64,000 nt of DNA, taken from Spirochaetota bacterium (GTDB lineage Bacteria; Spirochaetota; Spirochaetia; Treponematales; UBA12059). The DNA lies in the NCBI GenBank assembly GCA_022703505.1, contig JAKLDN010000003.1, positions 310,001 through 374,000 on the forward strand, in the 5' to 3' direction. A program made the translations under genes and the position numbers. Positions 43,223-52,134 of this stretch are shown here, piece by piece (position 1 is the stretch's first letter; each line of letters begins with the position of its first letter). The notes beneath the pieces were generated by a model. That model had not been told where the DNA came from, ran no database searches, and saw only the letters and a list, made by a program, of their open reading frames with translations.

Positions 43223-44812
43223 ATGGCTGCCGTCGGATTTCATCATCGCCGATCCTCCGGCATTCGAGGGACTCTCTCCCGTTGGTACGGCTCCCGGGTC
43301 GGCATATTCCTCCAGAGCATACTCATCGGAGTCCTCGGAGGGTTCACGGTGGTGCTCTTCCGTCTGCTCCTGGAGGAGGCGGACCGATTCCGGGCGGCGG
43401 CTTATCTCTTCCTTCGCGGGGCGGGACCCGGATATATCGCCGCCTGGATCGCCGTCCTGATCGCCGGAGGTCTCTTACTGGGCTGGGCCTGCGGCCGATG
43501 GCCCATGATCCGGGGGAGCGGGATCCCCCAGATCAAGGGGGCCCTCCTGCGCAAGATGCGACTGGAGTGGCTCCCCGAACTCCCTCTCAAGATCTTGACC
43601 GGGGTCCTCGGCATCGGCCTCGGACTCTCCCTGGGGCGGGAGGGGCCTTCCGTCCAGATCGGCGCCTATGTAGGCAAGGGAGTCCTGGGAGTGGCCCGGC
43701 GGCCCGTGGTCGAGCGAAAGTACCTGATCACCAGCGGCGCCGCAGCGGGACTCGCCGCGGCCTTCAACGCGCCCCTGGCGGGCGTGCTGTTCGCCCTGGA
43801 GGAGCTGCACAAGCACTTTTCGCCCCTGCTGCTGGCCTGCGCCATGGGCGCCTCCGTGACCGGGGACTTCGTTGCCAGCCGTTTCTTCGGCCTGGGGCCC
43901 GCCTTCGATTTCCACCAGATCGTTCCGCTCCCCCTGACCAAGCTGCCCTGGGTCCTGGTCTTCGGGGTGCTCTGCGCCTTCCTGGGGGACCTGTTCAAAC
44001 GGTCTTTATACGCGGCTCAGGACCTGTATCCGGCCATCCGCATACCTCCCGCGGCCCGGCCGGCGTTGGCACTCCTCGTGTCCGTGCCCTTGGGATTCTT
44101 CCTCTTCGATGTGACCGGGGGAGGGCATGCCCTGATCGAGAGGCTGTGGGGGGAAAGCTTCAGCCTCGGATTCCTCCTGCTGCTCCTGGCGGCCAAGATC
44201 GCCTTTTCCGCCCTTTCCTACGGCTCCGGCACCGCGGGGGGCATCTTCCTGCCCCTCCTGGCCTGTGGCGCCCTGGCGGGAAAGCTCTTCGGAACCGTCC
44301 TGGCGGACCTGGGGTGGGCGCTACCCGGAGACTCGGCCAACTTCATGATCCTGGGCATGGCCGCCCTGTTCACCGGAGTCGTCAAGGCTCCCGTCACGGG
44401 GGCGGTCCTGATCCTGGAGATGAGCGGGAACTTCAACCACTTCGCGGGGCTCATGGCCTGCTGCCTGACCGCTTTCGTGACCGCGGACCTGATCAAGTCG
44501 AAACCGGTCTACGATGTCCTCCTGGAACGCCTCCTGGCCCGCAATCCCGGCGCGTTCAAGCCCGTCGCCGGAAGGAAAATCGTCCTGGAGATCCCCGTGG
44601 CCGAGGGGTCCCGTCTCTCCCACAGGCTCGTGCGGAACCTGCCGTGGCCCGAGGACTGTCTGGTGGTCGGCGTGGAGCGGGGCGAGGCGGACCTCATCCC
44701 CCACGGGTCCACGGAGATCCTTCCGGGCGACCGACTCCACGTGCTTTCGGATGAGGAGGATGCCGGGGAGGTCAAGGAGATCCTCCTGAGGATGGGGGAG
44801 AGGGAAGAGTAG
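43223..44812 (+). CDS. ClC-family chloride transporter with C-terminal TrkA_C-like domain
   Basis: A 529-residue membrane protein. The chloride-site motifs are GSGIPQ near residue 95, GREGPSVQ with the external gating Glu near 140, and GSGTAGGIFLP near 335. A Glu-rich EELHKHF follows the internal-gate region, as in exchangers, so Cl-/H+ antiport is likelier than a channel. The last 85 residues resemble a TrkA_C ligand-binding domain (IVLEIPVAEGSRLSHRLV, LPGDRLHVLSDEED). No strong ribosome site precedes the ATG, in line with a possible leaderless mRNA. Confidence 0.92.
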   Translation: MAAVGFHHRRSSGIRGTLSRWYGSRVGIFLQSILIGVLGGFTVVLFRLLLEEADRFRAAAYLFLRGAGPGYIAAWIAVLIAGGLLLGWACGRWPMIRGSGIPQIKGALLRKMRLEWLPELPLKILTGVLGIGLGLSLGREGPSVQIGAYVGKGVLGVARRPVVERKYLITSGAAAGLAAAFNAPLAGVLFALEELHKHFSPLLLACAMGASVTGDFVASRFFGLGPAFDFHQIVPLPLTKLPWVLVFGVLCAFLGDLFKRSLYAAQDLYPAIRIPPAARPALALLVSVPLGFFLFDVTGGGHALIERLWGESFSLGFLLLLLAAKIAFSALSYGSGTAGGIFLPLLACGALAGKLFGTVLADLGWALPGDSANFMILGMAALFTGVVKAPVTGAVLILEMSGNFNHFAGLMACCLTAFVTADLIKSKPVYDVLLERLLARNPGAFKPVAGRKIVLEIPVAEGSRLSHRLVRNLPWPEDCLVVGVERGEADLIPHGSTEILPGDRLHVLSDEEDAGEVKEILLRMGEREE

Positions 44813-44893
44813 TCCGACCGACTGTCGCATCGGGCCCATGACAGGACTCGATCCGGCCGCGCTCAATCTATTTTGACATTTACGTCTTTTTTG

Positions 44894-44922
44894 TTGAATT
44901 ATTTCCGACCCGATAGTATTCT
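44894..44922 (+). promoter_or_regulatory. Promoter of the mosaic outer-membrane protein gene
   Basis: TTGAAT (44894-44899) and TATTCT (44917-44922) with a 17-bp spacer, preceded by an AT-rich stretch that also holds TTGACA at about 44872. Together with a GGAG ribosome site this suggests strong expression. Confidence 0.55.
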
Positions 44923-44975
44923 CATCAGGAATCCGGCCGTAGGCCGAATCCACATCGCCCCAGCAAGGAGTCCCC

Positions 44976-45929
44976 ATGAAGAAGTTCCTCGTTCTTCTCC
45001 TGGTTCTGGCCGCCCTGGCGCCGGCTTTCGCGGATGACGCGAAGGTCCTGCCCAAGGGTGTCTTCCGGCTTTCGTTCGTGTTCGCCCGGAATGCGTATGA
45101 TGAGCGGTATGATGCAAATGGGGATATCTCTTCAACGGGTGAGGTATCCGCCCTCGCCATCGGGACGGCTCTAGAATTTGGCGTAACCGATCAAGTCACA
45201 GCTGCCGTTCAGTGGACTCCGGCTTATGCCTTCAATACTTCGATCGAATCCGTAGCCCCGCTTCCATTTGACCCTACGCTGGCGAATGCAGATGGTCTTG
45301 CGGATCTTTTCGTAGGTGCGAAATTCCTGATTATGGGTGCTCAGGGATTTGTTCCTAATGATACGTTCCGAATCGCTTTTGCTCCTGGTGTATTGATTCC
45401 TCTCGACAACCCCGATTGGGCTGCTGAAGTAGCGGCAGCTATAGGTGGAAATGAATACAAAGTGACCAGTCCTAGTACTCAAGCGATTGGACTCGGATTC
45501 CGCACGTACTTCGACTGGGTATTGAGCAAGATGTTCTACATCAACCTCTATAATCAGACCATTTTTTACTTACCTGTCACGAAGTCCCAGTTCAATCCAC
45601 TCGATACCACCGAGCATGAGTACGCCTACGGCTACAAGCTCACCTTCGAGGCGGAACCCCACTTCGATTATTCCTTCTCGGACAAGGTTTCCGTGAGCGT
45701 CGGCGTGCCCGTGACCTTTACCATGGGGCCCCAGCTGGAGATCGACGGCGCTCCTTCGGCCACGAATCCCGAGTATTACATTCTTTCCGCTTCCCCGAGC
45801 GCCTCGGTCTTCGTGATGGCCTTCATGCCCTTCGAGCTCAAGGCCGGCTACACCCTGCCGATTCTCGGCAAGAACGCGAACGCCGCCAGTACCCTGGTAT
45901 TCCAGCTCAAGACCTTCCTGAAGTTCTAG
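44976..45929 (+). CDS. Outer-membrane beta-barrel-like protein with an AT-rich central segment
   Basis: A 317-residue protein with a signal peptide (about 1-20, ending PAFAD). The rest shows alternating amphipathic strands separated by loops and ends in KTFLKF, with terminal Phe as in outer-membrane barrels. Base composition is mosaic: the first 120 bp and the last 330 bp use the GC-rich codons of the genome, while about 45095-45600 (residues 40-208) is near half A+T. That suggests allelic exchange of the surface-exposed core. A promoter precedes it and a good terminator follows. No named family recognised. Confidence 0.8.
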   Translation: MKKFLVLLLVLAALAPAFADDAKVLPKGVFRLSFVFARNAYDERYDANGDISSTGEVSALAIGTALEFGVTDQVTAAVQWTPAYAFNTSIESVAPLPFDPTLANADGLADLFVGAKFLIMGAQGFVPNDTFRIAFAPGVLIPLDNPDWAAEVAAAIGGNEYKVTSPSTQAIGLGFRTYFDWVLSKMFYINLYNQTIFYLPVTKSQFNPLDTTEHEYAYGYKLTFEAEPHFDYSFSDKVSVSVGVPVTFTMGPQLEIDGAPSATNPEYYILSASPSASVFVMAFMPFELKAGYTLPILGKNANAASTLVFQLKTFLKF

Positions 45930-45963
45930 CGATTCCCGCCGCGCCGACTCGGCGCGCGACCCG

Positions 45964-45996
45964 ACGGCCCCGCCCAGCGCGGGGCCGTTCTTATTC
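45964..45996 (+). terminator. Rho-independent terminator of the outer-membrane protein gene
   Basis: Perfect 10-bp stem ACGGCCCCGC (45964-45973) and GCGGGGCCGT (45979-45988), loop CCAGC, followed by TCTTATT. A second small hairpin GCGCCGACTCGGCGC lies just upstream. Confidence 0.8.
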
Positions 45997-47440
45997 AGTA
46001 CCGCACCGTCGCCAGGGGAACATAGAGCCCCAGGGCCGGCCGCCCGTCCGCCCGGGCCGGGAGGGACGTCAGGGTCGGCGCGGGCAGGCCCAGGGATACG
46101 GATCCCGGATCCGCCTCTAAAAGGGAACCCAGGGCGAGGTTGCCGATGTTCCGTCCCTCCGTGAAGTCCCGGGTCAGCCAGAGGGCGGTGGCGGAGCCCG
46201 CAAGGGACCCGGTCAGCATACCCACATACACCACAGTCGGGGATTCCGCTCCCAGGACGTAGGGCACTCCGAGGCCCAGGAAGGCCCCCAGGAGGGATCC
46301 CAGGTTGAAGAGCCAGGCCCGGGAGGCCGGGAAGGGCTCTCCCCCAGCGGACAGGTAGGTGGAGGCGGCGCCGTACAGCAGGCCCCCTGCCACGGAGAGG
46401 CCGGCGAACTCGGGGCGGAGGATGCCGGAGTCCGCCCCTCCCCCGGCTCCGAACACGAAGGACGCCGCGAAGCCCCAGGTACTGCCCCATAGGGTGCTGG
46501 AGACGATCATGAAGGTGCGGCCTCCGTTCATCACGGCCCCCTCGGTGGCCTTGAGGGCACCGAAGAAGGACAGGGGGGCGGCCACGAGGGGCAGGCCGAT
46601 GTACAGCCGCGGATTTTCCGTCTGGAAGGCGTACAACAATGCCTCGGAGGCGACGGCGGAGTAGAGGGTGGCGAAGGTGAGCAGGGCGGTGCGACCATCC
46701 TGGAGGGCCCGGATCCTCTCGTCCACGACCTTCTCCTGCCGGAGGAGCCTGGCCTTGACGAAGAAGGTGGAGTTCGCGTCCACGACCACGTTCTGGGTCC
46801 AGGTCTTGTACCCCTCGGCGTCCAGCTTGACCGCATACTTCCCCGGCCGGGGCACCCGGACCGTCACCGGTCCGTTCCCCTCGAAGAGGCCGTTCACGTA
46901 GACCGCGACCCCGGCGGGCTCGGTCTCCACGCGGATATATTCGCCCTGCTGGACCTCGATCCCCGGGATGCGGAGGATCTTCTGGGCGGCGATCCGGACG
47001 GGCTTGCGGATGTCCTCGAGGTTGCCCATGAACTCCTCGGTCATGGCGCGCTCCACGGTCCCGGTCTCCACGTCCACGATACGCAGGGAAATGATGTACA
47101 GGGTTCCGAGTATGCCGATGCGGCCGACCATGAGGGACTGGGCCCCCGCAAGGCGGCCTATCCTGGACGCCCCCTTGGGATCGAAGGCGTCGGACAGCCC
47201 GAGCTCCTGCTCCCGGAGCAGGGCGTCCAGGTCCGCCCGTTCCACGAGGGAGAATCCGGGGGCGATGGAGATCTCCCGTCGGACGAGCTCCGACAGGATG
47301 GCGAGTCCCGAGGGTGTGACGTCCTCGGACTGGAAACCCAGGAACACGATGGAGCGCGGGGAAGAAGATTCGGCGGGGGCCTGGGCCGCGATCGCCGCCG
47401 CGGATGCGGCGGCAAGGAAGGCGATGAACACTTTTTTCAT
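45995..47440 (-). CDS. Secreted protein with CsgG-like and PEGA domains and C-terminal membrane region
   Basis: A 481-residue protein. ATG 47440 gives a signal peptide MKKVFIAFLAAASAAAIAAQA; an in-frame ATG at 47443 is equally possible. Residues about 30-155 are CsgG/FlgO-like (IVFLGFQSEDVTPSG, ISIAPGFSLVERADLDALL). Residues about 165-235 form a PEGA domain (YIRVETEPAGVAVYVNGLFEG, VKLDAEGYKTWTQNV). The last 220 residues are hydrophobic and glycine-rich, with several possible membrane segments. Architecture suggests an envelope-associated protein. Ends convergent with the outer-membrane protein gene at its terminator. Confidence 0.78.
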   Translation of the reverse strand: MKKVFIAFLAAASAAAIAAQAPAESSSPRSIVFLGFQSEDVTPSGLAILSELVRREISIAPGFSLVERADLDALLREQELGLSDAFDPKGASRIGRLAGAQSLMVGRIGILGTLYIISLRIVDVETGTVERAMTEEFMGNLEDIRKPVRIAAQKILRIPGIEVQQGEYIRVETEPAGVAVYVNGLFEGNGPVTVRVPRPGKYAVKLDAEGYKTWTQNVVVDANSTFFVKARLLRQEKVVDERIRALQDGRTALLTFATLYSAVASEALLYAFQTENPRLYIGLPLVAAPLSFFGALKATEGAVMNGGRTFMIVSSTLWGSTWGFAASFVFGAGGGADSGILRPEFAGLSVAGGLLYGAASTYLSAGGEPFPASRAWLFNLGSLLGAFLGLGVPYVLGAESPTVVYVGMLTGSLAGSATALWLTRDFTEGRNIGNLALGSLLEADPGSVSLGLPAPTLTSLPARADGRPALGLYVPLATVRY

Positions 47441-47570
47441 CATCTTCCGCGGGATCCGGGGAGGGCGGGATCCCGCTCCTCCTTCCAAAAGGAATCCGGG
47501 CGTCCGCGGCCCGGACGGCCGAGCGGACGCCCTCCCTACAGTATAGCCCGGAAGATGCCGGCCGTCCCGT

Positions 47571-48602
47571 CTAATTCAGTTTCCGGGTGTAGCTGAACAC
47601 GATCCGGTCCAGCTTCCACAGGCGGCCCTCGTAGTCGCGACCATCGAGGTAGTTGGACTGTGTCGTGCCGTCGGACCAGTCCTGGGTGCTCTTGATCTGC
47701 ACGACGAAGGTCAGGCTGTTGGTCACGTCGAAGGCCAGGTTGGCCAGGGGGCTGATCGTGACGGTGACGAAGTCCGAGCCCCAGCCCGCGGTGGCCATGG
47801 TCGAGACGTCGATCAGGTCTCCCAGCCAAGCTTCGGTCTCCACCATCACCCCCGCGAAGTTCAGCTTTCGGGGCATCTGGTAGCCCAGGACGTAGGTCCC
47901 CAGGTGACGCCAGCCGTTGAAGTTAAGGCCCGCGTCCGCCTGCCATACCCAGGCCTGGCCGGGATCCGCGGAGCTCAGGGCGCGGTACTCGAACTTTGCG
48001 ACCGCCTGCACCACCACGTGGTTCCAGTCCCCGGGCAGGAGCGCCGCCAGATCGAACTGGAAGGTCCCGGAAAGCCAGGCCCGGACCAGGGCGCCCCCGA
48101 AGGGGATTTCCTCCATTTCCCCGGGTGCTGTCGGCCTCAGCGCCAGCCCTACGAAGCCCAAGGTCCAGCCCGTGCCGACCGCGGCGCCGGCCTGGAACTT
48201 GAGGAAGGCGATCGGCGTCAGGGTCGCGGATCCCACGGCCTCGACCGTGACGGGGCTCAGTTCCGCCCGGGCCGAGAGTTCCAGGTTGTTCCCGGAGAAG
48301 AAGGGCCCCTCCCCGACGAAGGCCGGGATCGTGCGGGAGTACTCCAGGGTCGCCAGGGCGACGCCTCCGCCCCAGCCCGTTCCCAGGTCGCGGGAGTTCG
48401 CATCCGGCGCGTCGATGATGTCGAAATCGATGGGAGCGAAGCCCGTGGACCCGTACCCGTCCAGGTTGGGAGGACCGTAGCCCAGTACGATGTTCAGGCT
48501 GAGGCTGTCCTCGGCTTCCTGGGCCGGCGACAAGGCGGCGGGCAGGGTCAGCAGAACGAGGACAAGGGTGGCGGCGGACAGGGGGCGGGCGGGATTGCGC
48601 AT
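47571..48602 (-). CDS. Secreted barrel-like protein of unknown function
   Basis: A 343-residue protein with a signal peptide (about 1-27, ending LSPAQ). The mature part has many short amphipathic strands rich in Gly, Ala, Thr and aromatic residues, consistent with an outer-membrane beta-barrel, and ends in VFSYTRKLN. I recognise no named family. It lies 130 bp upstream of the CsgG/PEGA gene on the same strand and may be cotranscribed with it. Confidence 0.7.
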   Translation of the reverse strand: MRNPARPLSAATLVLVLLTLPAALSPAQEAEDSLSLNIVLGYGPPNLDGYGSTGFAPIDFDIIDAPDANSRDLGTGWGGGVALATLEYSRTIPAFVGEGPFFSGNNLELSARAELSPVTVEAVGSATLTPIAFLKFQAGAAVGTGWTLGFVGLALRPTAPGEMEEIPFGGALVRAWLSGTFQFDLAALLPGDWNHVVVQAVAKFEYRALSSADPGQAWVWQADAGLNFNGWRHLGTYVLGYQMPRKLNFAGVMVETEAWLGDLIDVSTMATAGWGSDFVTVTISPLANLAFDVTNSLTFVVQIKSTQDWSDGTTQSNYLDGRDYEGRLWKLDRIVFSYTRKLN

Positions 48603-48660
48603 GGGTTCCTCCGTACGGGATGCAACTTGACGGCCGGCACATCGGGGCGCCGGCCGGGGC

Positions 48661-48996
48661 TCAGACGATGGTCGTTCCCGGAGCGATGTCCTTTTCAGGC
48701 GTCAGCAATACGCAGGCCGCTGCGTCCGGAGTTTCCGCGGCCAGGAGCATGCATTCCGAAACCTCCCCCCGCATCCGGGCGGGGGCCAGGTTGACCAGGA
48801 CCACCACGGTCTTTCCGACCAGTTCCTCCGCGGTGTAGTAGTCCACCAGGCTGGTGACGGTCTGCCGGGGCCGGTCCAGGCCCGCGTCGATCTGAACCTT
48901 GTAGAGCTTTTCCGAGTTCGGGACCCGTTCGGCGGATAGGACACGGCCGACCCGGATGTCCAGCTTCTTGAAATCCCCGTAGCTGATCTCTTCCAT
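48661..48996 (-). CDS. tRNA-binding domain protein (MetG C-terminal/CsaA type)
   Basis: A 111-residue OB-fold protein. FKKLDIRVGRVLSAERVPNSEKLYKVQIDAG is the typical start of the EMAPII/MetG C-terminal tRNA-binding domain, and VVVLVNLAPARMRGEVSECMLLAA its second half. Stand-alone copies assist methionyl-tRNA synthetase or act like CsaA. No metG is in the window. Stop is 58 bp from the start of the barrel-like protein gene on the same strand. Confidence 0.9.
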   Translation of the reverse strand: MEEISYGDFKKLDIRVGRVLSAERVPNSEKLYKVQIDAGLDRPRQTVTSLVDYYTAEELVGKTVVVLVNLAPARMRGEVSECMLLAAETPDAAACVLLTPEKDIAPGTTIV

Positions 48997-49120
48997 AAGC
49001 TCCAGAGTATAGCGGCGAGCAACGTAGCCCGCAATCCGGAATTCGGGAAAACCGGACCCGGGGTACGATGGGAGTCACCCGGTCTTGCCCGAAGGAGGCC
49101 GGCCATGGCATACCCATCCC

Positions 49121-49990
49121 ATGCCCCGGAACGAACGACTCGGAATTCTTTCTCTCCTGGCCGCGGCCTTTCTCTTCGCCCTTACCACCGCCCTGGTCAA
49201 GTTGTCCTCCGCCTCCCTGTCCGGGTACCTGATCTCCGCGATGCGGTTCCTGGTGGGCATCGTCCTCAGCGCCGCCGCGATCCTGACCCGGTCCGGGAAG
49301 ATCCGGGTGACGAATCGGAAGGACTGGGTCCTGCGGGGCCTCTACGGCGCCGTCTCCATGATCCTCTCGTACCTCGCCATCGCCCGAACCTCGGGAGGGA
49401 GGGCGACCCTCCTAGGGAACACCTACCCGATCTTCGTGGCCCTCTTCGCCGCCCTCTTCTTTCGGGAGCGCCTCAGCCGCGCCGCGGTCCCCAGCCTGGC
49501 CCTCTGCACCCTGGGGAGCGCCCTGGTCCTGAACGACGGGGCCGGGTATCCTACCACCGGGGACGTCCTTGCCATCCTGTCCGCGGTCTTCGCCGGGCTC
49601 GCCCTGAACCACCTCAAGCGGGCCCGGGCCACGGAGGATCCCTTCACACTCTACCTGTCGCCCTGCCTCTTCGGTCTTCCCGTTTCCGCGGTCCTCTCGG
49701 CCCGGGGGGTCGCCTTCGACCCCGGCGCACTGGCCCTGGCCGCCGGGATCGGCGTCGTGGTCTTCCTGGCCCAGATCTGCATGACCTGGGGGTACAAGCA
49801 CGTCCCGGTATCCCGGGGGAGCCGGATCTTCTACCTGGAGACCCTCCTGGCCATCGGGTTCGGGGCCCTCCTGGGGGAGCGCCTGCGCCCGGCCTTCTTC
49901 GCGGGAGGCGCCCTGATCGCCGCGGGCCTGGCCTTCGACGCCTGGGATGCGGCCCGGAGGAAGTCCGGAAAAATCCTGGCTGTCCAATAA
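49121..49990 (+). CDS. DMT-superfamily transporter (EamA)
   Basis: A 289-residue membrane protein with about ten helices in two EamA repeats (LGILSLLAAAFLFALTTALVK and TGDVLAILSAVFAGLALNHLK). Probably exports a metabolite or amino acid. The start is uncertain: ATG 49121 fits the family but lacks a ribosome site. TTG 49085 in frame is an alternative. A strong GAAGGAGG site lies upstream of ATG 49105, which is in another frame. A leader peptide, a frameshift or a sequence error could explain this. Confidence 0.82.
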   Translation: MPRNERLGILSLLAAAFLFALTTALVKLSSASLSGYLISAMRFLVGIVLSAAAILTRSGKIRVTNRKDWVLRGLYGAVSMILSYLAIARTSGGRATLLGNTYPIFVALFAALFFRERLSRAAVPSLALCTLGSALVLNDGAGYPTTGDVLAILSAVFAGLALNHLKRARATEDPFTLYLSPCLFGLPVSAVLSARGVAFDPGALALAAGIGVVVFLAQICMTWGYKHVPVSRGSRIFYLETLLAIGFGALLGERLRPAFFAGGALIAAGLAFDAWDAARRKSGKILAVQ

Positions 49991-50011
49991 TTGGTCGCTT
50001 TTTGGACAGCC
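49978..50011 (+). terminator. Hairpin spanning the EamA stop codon
   Basis: Perfect 10-bp arms GGCTGTCCAA (49978-49987) and TTGGACAGCC (50002-50011) enclose the TAA stop. TCTCTTG follows, giving a poor U tract. It separates EamA from the tyrS promoter. Confidence 0.5.
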
Positions 50012-50015
50012 TCTC

Positions 50016-50044
50016 TTGAGGGGGGAGCCTGGCCCCGGTATAAT
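50016..50044 (+). promoter_or_regulatory. Promoter of tyrS
   Basis: TTGAGG (50016-50021) and a perfect TATAAT (50039-50044) with a 17-bp spacer. The leader to the tyrS ATG is about 57 nt, too short for a T-box. Confidence 0.8.
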
Positions 50045-50107
50045 CCCAGGACCCGCCCCGGAGATGGTCCAGACCAACCCGGGGCTCCCAAGCATCGGAG
50101 GAGCGTC

Positions 50108-51334
50108 ATGAACCCCGCCCTGGAGACCATCAAGGAACGAGGCTTCCTTCAGCAGTGCACGGACCTGGAGGGATTGTCCAAGCTGATGGACGAAGGTCCC
50201 GTGACTTTCTACATCGGCTGCGACCCCACGGGCCCGTCCCTGCACATCGGGCACATGGTGCCCTTCTTCGCCCTCCGGCACCTACGGGACGCCGGACACG
50301 TGGGCATCGCCCTCCTGGGGAGCGGGACCGCCCGGATCGGGGACCCCTCCGGCAAGACCGAGACCCGCAAGATGATCTCCTACGAGGCCATCGACGCCAA
50401 CGCCGAACTCTTCCGGAAGCAACTGGACCGCTTCGTCGGCTTCGACGGGAAGACCAGCTTCTCCGCGAACAACAAGGACTGGCTGGCGGACCTCAACTAC
50501 ATCGACTTCCTCCGGGATATCGGCAGCCATTTCTCCGTGAACCGCATGCTCTCCTTCGAGGCCTACAAGGCCCGGATGGAAACGGGGCTCTCCTTCGTGG
50601 AATTCAACTACCAGCTCCTCCAGAGCTACGACTTCCTGGAGCTCTATCGGCGCCACGGCTGCCGCCTCCAGATCGGCGGGGACGACCAGTGGGGCAACAT
50701 CGTGGCGGGGATGGAGCTGATCCGCCGGATCGAGGGCGCCGAAGTCTTCGGGCTCACCTTCCCCCTGGTCATGACCCACGACGGCAAGAAGATGGGCAAG
50801 ACCGAGAAGGGGGCCCTCTTCCTGGATCCGGCCATGACCACCCCCTACGACTTCTTCCAGTACTGGCGGAACGTGTCGGACGCGGACGTCCTCAAGTTCC
50901 TGCTCATGTTCACCTTCCTGCCCACGGCGGAGTGCCGGACCCTGGCCTCCCCGGGGGCGGACATCAACGCCGCCAAGGAGCGACTGGGATGGGAGGTCAC
51001 GGCCCTCATCCACGGCAAGGACGAGGCGGACCGGGCCCTGGCCGGGGCCAAGGCGGCCTTCGGGGGCGGCGGCGACCGGAGCTCCATGCCCACCGCGGAG
51101 CTTCCGCGGACCCGCTTCGACGCGGGTTATCCCGTCCTGGACCTCTTCGTGGACGCGGGCCTTGCCCAGACCAAGAGCGAGGCCCGCCGTCTGGTCCAGC
51201 AGGGCGGGGCCTTCGTGGCCGACGCGGCCTGGAAGGACGAGAAGGCCCCCGTCGGCGCGGGGCTCCTCGGCGCGGACGGGGAGCTCGTGCTCCGGGCGGG
51301 CAAGAAGCGGTACTGCCGCGTCGTCGCGAAATAG
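50108..51334 (+). CDS. tyrS: Tyrosyl-tRNA synthetase
   Basis: A 408-residue class I synthetase. The HIGH motif is HIGH at 46-49 (PSLHIGH), tyrosine pocket residues appear in [13 protein letters not shown] and GGDDQWGNI, and KMGKTEKGA near 227 is the KMSKS equivalent. The C-terminal S4-like RNA-binding domain starts with [23 protein letters not shown] 50108 follows GGAGGAG and gives the family-standard start; the frame is open further upstream without support. It heads a transcript that may run into the DUF1445 gene 17 bp later. Confidence 0.97.
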   Translation: MNPALETIKERGFLQQCTDLEGLSKLMDEGPVTFYIGCDPTGPSLHIGHMVPFFALRHLRDAGHVGIALLGSGTARIGDPSGKTETRKMISYEAIDANAELFRKQLDRFVGFDGKTSFSANNKDWLADLNYIDFLRDIGSHFSVNRMLSFEAYKARMETGLSFVEFNYQLLQSYDFLELYRRHGCRLQIGGDDQWGNIVAGMELIRRIEGAEVFGLTFPLVMTHDGKKMGKTEKGALFLDPAMTTPYDFFQYWRNVSDADVLKFLLMFTFLPTAECRTLASPGADINAAKERLGWEVTALIHGKDEADRALAGAKAAFGGGGDRSSMPTAELPRTRFDAGYPVLDLFVDAGLAQTKSEARRLVQQGGAFVADAAWKDEKAPVGAGLLGADGELVLRAGKKRYCRVVAK

Positions 51335-51351
51335 GGGAGGATCGGAAGGCC

Positions 51352-52134
51352 ATGGAAGGAAAAACGGTCGCCCAGATCCGGGAAGCCATCGCCCGGGGCG
51401 AGTGGCGAAAACCCACCTCGGGGCTCGCCCCGGGGTACACCCAGGCCAACGTGGTCATCCTACCGAAGGAATACGCCTTCGACTTCCTCCTGTTCTGTGC
51501 GCGGAACGAGAAGCCCTGCCCGGTCATCGACGTGAGCGAGCCGGGGGTGGTCTCCCCGCCCGTCGCCGGTCCCGGCGCGGACATACGGATCCACGTGCCG
51601 AAGTACCGGGTCTACCGGAAGGGCGAGCCCGCCGGGGAGGCGGACGACATCCGGGGCCTCTACACCCCGGACATGGTTACCTTCCTCCTGGGCTGCAGCT
51701 TCACCTTCGAGCAGGATCTCTTGGACAACGGCATCCCGGTCCGGCACATCGAGCTGGACCGGAACGTACCCATGTACGTCACGAACCGGGAATGCCGCCC
51801 CGCGGGCGCCTTCGCCGGCCCCATGGTGGTCAGCATGCGGCCCATCCCCGCGGACCTGGTGGAAAAGGCGGCCGCCGTGACCAAGCCCTATCGCAAGGCC
51901 CACGGCGCCCCGATCCATGCCGGGGATCCCGCGGTCCTGGGCATCCGGGATGTCATGAAGGTGGACTTCGGGGATCCCCCGGAGATCCGGCCCGGGGAGG
52001 TCCCCGTATTCTGGGCCTGCGGGGTCACCCCCCAGATGGCCCTGCGCCGGGCCAAGCCGGAGATCGTCATCACCCACGCCCCGGGCCATATGTTCATCAC
52101 GGACATCCGGGACAAGGACCTGGCGGAATCGTGA
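51352..52134 (+). CDS. DUF1445 putative hydro-lyase (YcsI family)
   Basis: A 260-residue protein. [54 protein letters not shown] and [13 protein letters not shown] are DUF1445/YcsI signatures. In Bacillus ycsI lies beside the 5-oxoprolinase genes, and in vertebrate D-glutamate cyclase DUF1445 is fused to DUF4392. Here DUF1445 is immediately followed by a DUF4392 gene (GTGA overlap), so the two probably work together on D-glutamate or 5-oxoproline. Its separate reaction is not known. Confidence 0.92.
   Translation: MEGKTVAQIREAIARGEWRKPTSGLAPGYTQANVVILPKEYAFDFLLFCARNEKPCPVIDVSEPGVVSPPVAGPGADIRIHVPKYRVYRKGEPAGEADDIRGLYTPDMVTFLLGCSFTFEQDLLDNGIPVRHIELDRNVPMYVTNRECRPAGAFAGPMVVSMRPIPADLVEKAAAVTKPYRKAHGAPIHAGDPAVLGIRDVMKVDFGDPPEIRPGEVPVFWACGVTPQMALRRAKPEIVITHAPGHMFITDIRDKDLAES

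Noticed and set aside
45171-45482. A 103-codon minus-strand frame inside the outer-membrane protein gene
   Set aside because: It lies entirely inside the AT-rich core of a complete plus-strand gene that has a signal peptide, promoter and terminator. It has no supporting start signal.
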